Shown here in pieces: positions 59,793-64,000 of a stretch of 64,000 nt of DNA (positions are counted from its first letter, which is position 1; the number at the start of each line of letters is the position of its first letter). Made by a program: the position numbers and the translations under genes. The stretch comes from Spinacia oleracea (taxonomy: Eukaryota > Streptophyta > Magnoliopsida > Caryophyllales > Amaranthaceae). The notes beneath the pieces were generated by a model that made no database searches, was not told the origin of the DNA, and saw only the letters and a list, made by a program, of their open reading frames with translations. The stretch is from NCBI RefSeq assembly GCF_020520425.1, contig NC_079487.1:58628719-58692718 (forward strand), read 5' to 3'.

Positions 59793-62094
59793 TGCATCCA
59801 CATTCCTTTGTCACTTAGTGTTACTTACTGAACATAAGGTAAGATCCAAGCCATCCTTATTAGGTCCAGAAGTGTTTCTCGGATTACAGAGTTCAACTGT
59901 CAAACTTTTGCAGAAGGTTAAGCCTAACCATTATGAGCACGGCCATGCATTTTACAGTATCTAATTCTCCGAGAGGCCTTGTTACACAACAACACCATAT
60001 CCTATCAAAGATAGGAGGACAATCCATTCTTGCAATCTATGAACACTCACTTTAATTCATAGTACGCCCAACAACTGCTTTTATAGCCTCCTTTTATGGT
60101 GCGACGTTTAGCTAGTATCAAAGTGAACTAATTATCAAACGAGCAGACATAATCGCTCATGTTCTGAGGAACGGTTTCTAATCACCATTAATGAGAACTA
60201 CCTATGACATGACTTTAATCTCTTAAAGTGTTCTCATGGTCAATCCGATACAAGATCCAATAAGTATCTTTGCAAAAGATTCTGACATCCAGTCACTCTA
60301 GTTCAAGAAACGGAACTAAGTAATCTACTTGCAATCTAATCTTCATTAGTCATTGGTCGTCCACCTTTCAATGACCTGGATTAGGGATCCTTTGTGACTT
60401 CAATATTCAAGTTCACTTATGGGTGTTTCTTTGTCGAAAAATCCATCTTGACATCCCATTTGAATGATTTGAATCACATGGACTTATCATTTAATACTAA
60501 ACCAAGATTAAATAAACTATGAAATATAATTTCATAAATGATAAATGTTTAAACCAAATGCTTACCAATTTGTGGGCCTCTAACCCAAAATCAAGCATTT
60601 AATGTTTTACAGATATAGGCCTTTCACCCAATACTTAAAACATTCATGGAACTCAAACTTGATTCCATATCTGCATATGAATGTTGTGTATCATTCAATG
60701 CAGAGGTTTAGTTTATCATACTTTGCTATCCTTAGCATCTTTTCTATCGAAAGCCTTTCGATGTAAGATGAAAAGATCTTTGAATATGTTTCTAGAATGA
60801 TCTAGTCTTTCGTTGCTGTTTAGAATGATAATCATATCTAAAATAGAAAATCATTCAGGTAGAAGACTTGTGATCAACCTGAGTTCATTGAAGAACTCCC
60901 ACTAAAAACAATTCCCTTTTATTGCTTCTTATGCAATAATGAATTCATTTCAATTATGTAGAATTTCAAATGATGCTTCCCTTTTGGAATACTCCAACCA
61001 GTTCACATAGATGTGGGAGATACATCTTTCAACTGAGAACTTGGAAACTAATCATTGATTCAGTTTCCCATGCATCACATATGGTTTAGAACCTATGTAA
61101 CCACCTTTTAATCACGACGCCTAATTGCCCGTGTTTGTTTGTGGTTTGCCTAACAACAAGATTCAAATTTTGCTTAGGCAAATGTATGTAGCATCAAAAC
61201 TTTAGTTATCTTCACTTCCTCTTATCAAGTGCTCATCCTACATCTCCAAATGTATTGGATGTTCTTGATACTGTTCCAATGATCATTGATCCAGATCAAT
61301 AGAGATTGGTATAAACTCGTCACGATCCAATGTTCACGAGTTATCTTGGCGATCTATATATCACATTATACATGATTGATTTGTAATGCAAAAACCATTC
61401 GCATTTTAAAATCCATCCATGTAACTTTTAGCTTTATTCTGTTTCAAGAGACAGTGAATCTTGCTAAAATCTTGGCATTGCCATGTGATATAAGGTGAAG
61501 GCACCTCATCAAGGTTCTTCATGCTTAACTTTAGTGATAACAGCCTAGCTTTATACTTAGTTAAAGCATTCATAACTTAGACTTACTCATATGGGTTGAG
61601 AGTCTCTTTTGAGTCTCTCCATTGTGTTTGATTTAGTAATTACTTTTACAGAATCCAAACAACGCTTTAGATCCTATCCAATAGATCTTTAACCCAGTAT
61701 GTTCTAAGTTTTGCCATGGTTCTAATATTGACAAATACTTTCAAATCTAACCATTTAGAATTTGAATGTCATATTCAATACAGAGATATGTATCTCATAT
61801 ATAGAACAAATAAACTTGACCTAGCTCCCACTAAACTCCTCATCTATAAGATGATCCATATTTTCATGAAGCTATGATTGCTCAATAGCCTTTTAGACAA
61901 ATATGGTCCAATTCCCACTTGCATGCTTTAATCTACGAATAGATTTCTTAAGCTTGCTCTTTTATCTAGCATCCAAAACTTTTACATTATGTGATGTACA
62001 CAATTCCTTTCTACAAGTCCAATTGAGTAAGGTGTTTCGTTTTCCAATTGCCATATTGCCATATGCAATGATTACTAGATTTATCCAAAATAGT

Positions 62095-62325
62095 TCAAGC
62101 ATTTCGACTTGGTGAAAAAGATTTCAACATTATCAACGTCGTGAAGTTGTTTACAATCTTTAACCACCAATCTAGCTTCTCTTTTGTATGTGTATACAAT
62201 ATCATCTCTATGCTTAGAAAACATGTTTGCAACCAAGTGGGAGTGAACCCTTTATGCAAATCAACCAAATCATAGATTTGATTCTCTAAGATGAAGGTAC
62301 TTTGGGTGAAATGGCCTCGAACCAT
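62095..62325 (-). pseudogene. Decayed RT entry of element B
   Basis: The minus-strand frame reads NQIYDLVDLHKGFTPTW, clearly the copia RT segment NQVWDLVDFPDGFTPIG. It then loses frame and shows only traces of the KARLVAKG block. The equivalent in the B fragment lies near 21,360-21,600. Shows that B also descends from the copia lineage. Confidence 0.75.
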
Positions 62326-64000
62326 ACTTAAGTTTCTGATGGCCTCAAACCATACTTGGGAATTTTTAATTCGTCGTAGCTAACCTGTAAGTCGTATATT
62401 TTTGAAGCACTTTCCAAAGTCTTCATAGTTTTCATTCCTCAAGATATCTATGTTTCTATCTTGGTTGAATTCTATTCCTTATACGATTTACCTAGGTATT
62501 GAACATCAAACGTTAGTGTCTATAAAGACATTACTCAAGTCCTTTAAGTATTAGGATTCTAGATCTTGAAGCACTTCTAAAGTCTTCCTGAAGCTCTTCC
62601 AAAGGCTTCTAAGTACGGAGCTTTTCCAAAGACTCCTAAGTATCCTACATTTGTTTGTTGCTTGACTCGAAGTCCATTCGAGGTCATTTTTCTCCCATTT
62701 GCCTTTCTGGAAATATGATGGTTTCCTAAAAGACATTATCTAGAGCAACAACCATATGTTGTCAGATTTGTGGTAGAATCAATACCTTTTGTTTCTATGA
62801 GTCGCTCATAAAGAAACATATATCTATACTTGAGTTTGTTTTAAACACTAACTCCCACTGGGTTTGACAACCCTAGATATATATGTACTAAAAAGATGTA
62901 CTGAACCAAAGTTCAATCCTTATGACATCTTATCCTTAGCTTTGACAAGTTTGTTTAGTGTGATAGTCACTTGAGAGTATCATTTAGAAACTATATAGGA
63001 AAGTAGTCGTGATTATCGTTAATCGAATAGATTTCGATTTCTCCAATTGGACATACCATATTCTTATGGAGCTTCGACTGTCATAATGCCATATAAACAA
63101 TCTATATAATCTTTCTTGGCTCATGCAAACATCACCCTGACCTAGCCTAGATGTTCCAACATTCTTGCCAAGTTGATTTTATACCCTTTTGTGAATCGCA
63201 TTGAAGCATTTCACATATTTCACGTTGAGTAAATATAGCCATATTTTCTCAAATTCTTGTGAAATAGGTAAGTCATAAAATCCATCTTTGGCCCATGAAC
63301 TTCACTGTCTAGAAACTTCTAACAATAGTCCATTTCTATGTCATGTTCAACAAGCAAGACCCACCTGACTTAAATTAACCAACTTTCAGAATTCCATGCC
63401 ATGGAATCTTAGAATGTTGACTTGTTGATATGGTCGTATGACATGGCCAAAGATATGTGGAACACAAATCAAATGTTTGATTTGAACCTTCTGAAGTTTG
63501 AGTGTGAAGAGATTCGTTTGTTTATTAATCAATCATATGACTCAACCTTTAAGTGACCATTTCATTCAAATAAACACTCAACGAATGTTTTTATTTACTT
63601 TGAATGTGAGTCTTTCCGTTGTCCAAACAGAAATTGATTATGATGATTAATGTAACATAATACCATTAAGTTCCAGCCTTTAGAAGGACTTTAAAACAAA
63701 CATGATGAACCTACAATTAATGTAGCAAAACTTTGCTTCATTTCCCACTTGTAGGTCAAGTAACCAGACTTAGCTCCCGGAATTTGAGTTCCTAACAAGA
63801 GTTAGAACCTCAAGCGGTAATCTAATACCATAGGAGTTTATTTTCTAAGTCGTTTCTCTTTAACACAAAATTTTAGGTAGAAATTGAATACTGAATTCAT
63901 TTCTTTTGTTCCCCTTTCCTATCCTTTCTAGCACGTGTTCTTATAGTCCTAAAGATTTTACTCTTTGCTTGATCTTCTTACTTTGTTATGCGTACAAAGT

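Larger units (their letters stand above)
59766..64000 (-). mobile_element. Internal region of element B (continues past window)
   Basis: Starts at the PPT and shows scattered similarity to A3 internal DNA in the same order (for example the agcacggccatgcatttta and cctccttttatggtgcgac segments). The copy at 20,924-22,356 is a second, deleted member. No open frame of significance; the 5' LTR and PBS lie beyond 64,000. Confidence 0.82.

Overview
The window looks like repeat-dense, gene-poor nuclear DNA of a higher plant. The evidence is plant Ty1-copia and Tat-type Ty3-gypsy retrotransposons, two CACTA (En/Spm) DNA transposons with spliced transposase genes, LRR and GDSL-esterase exon fragments, and an organelle DNA insertion carrying a plastid trnI-GAU 3' exon. 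The style of the LTR families suggests a eudicot, possibly Caryophyllales/Amaranthaceae, but that is an impression and not proven here. I find no intact host gene.

Left nest (1-18,956), four layers deep. A plus-strand copia-derived element (copy A1, 3' LTR 17,558-18,956) is interrupted at 14,366 by a minus-strand Tat-like gypsy element (5' LTR 12,930-14,366, PBS, long leader, gag). The gypsy gag is cut at 10,108 by a second, minus-strand copy of the same family (A2, 5' LTR 8,711-10,108). A2 is in turn interrupted by a 4,155-bp CACTA element (215-4,369, TSD ACG) that carries exon fragments of a GDSL esterase/lipase. The other halves of A2, the gypsy and A1 lie left of the window.

Middle (18,957-46,443). 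First come an unassigned segment with GTTACC repeats, a fragment of a second family (B), and a block rich in CCGAATCC-type repeats. Then comes a 19,385-bp CACTA element (23,583-42,967, TSD TAA). It holds a spliced TNPD-like gene (32,720-36,170, disabled by two stops and a frameshift) and a Ptta/En/Spm-type gene (36,540-41,679), each between long subterminal repeat arrays. It has also accumulated a mitochondrial-type insertion, a gypsy gag fragment, a 5'-truncated LINE and an antisense LRR fragment. Right of it are a perfect solo LTR (44,062-45,824, TSD ATATC) and a hAT-like terminus.

Right nest (46,444-64,000). A broken Ty1-copia pol (minus strand) is interrupted at 48,470 by element B. The LTR of B is split by a complete copy of family A (A3, 48,542-58,821, 10,280 bp, TSD TAAAG). 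The internal part of B runs off the right edge.

Families A and B have no usable reading frames. Their internal regions still align, codon by codon in places, with the integrase and reverse transcriptase of the copia fragment at 46-48 kb. They look like non-autonomous families that descended from that lineage and kept moving after their genes died. Both carry a variable GC-rich cassette in the LTR and a hairpin abutting the polypurine tract.
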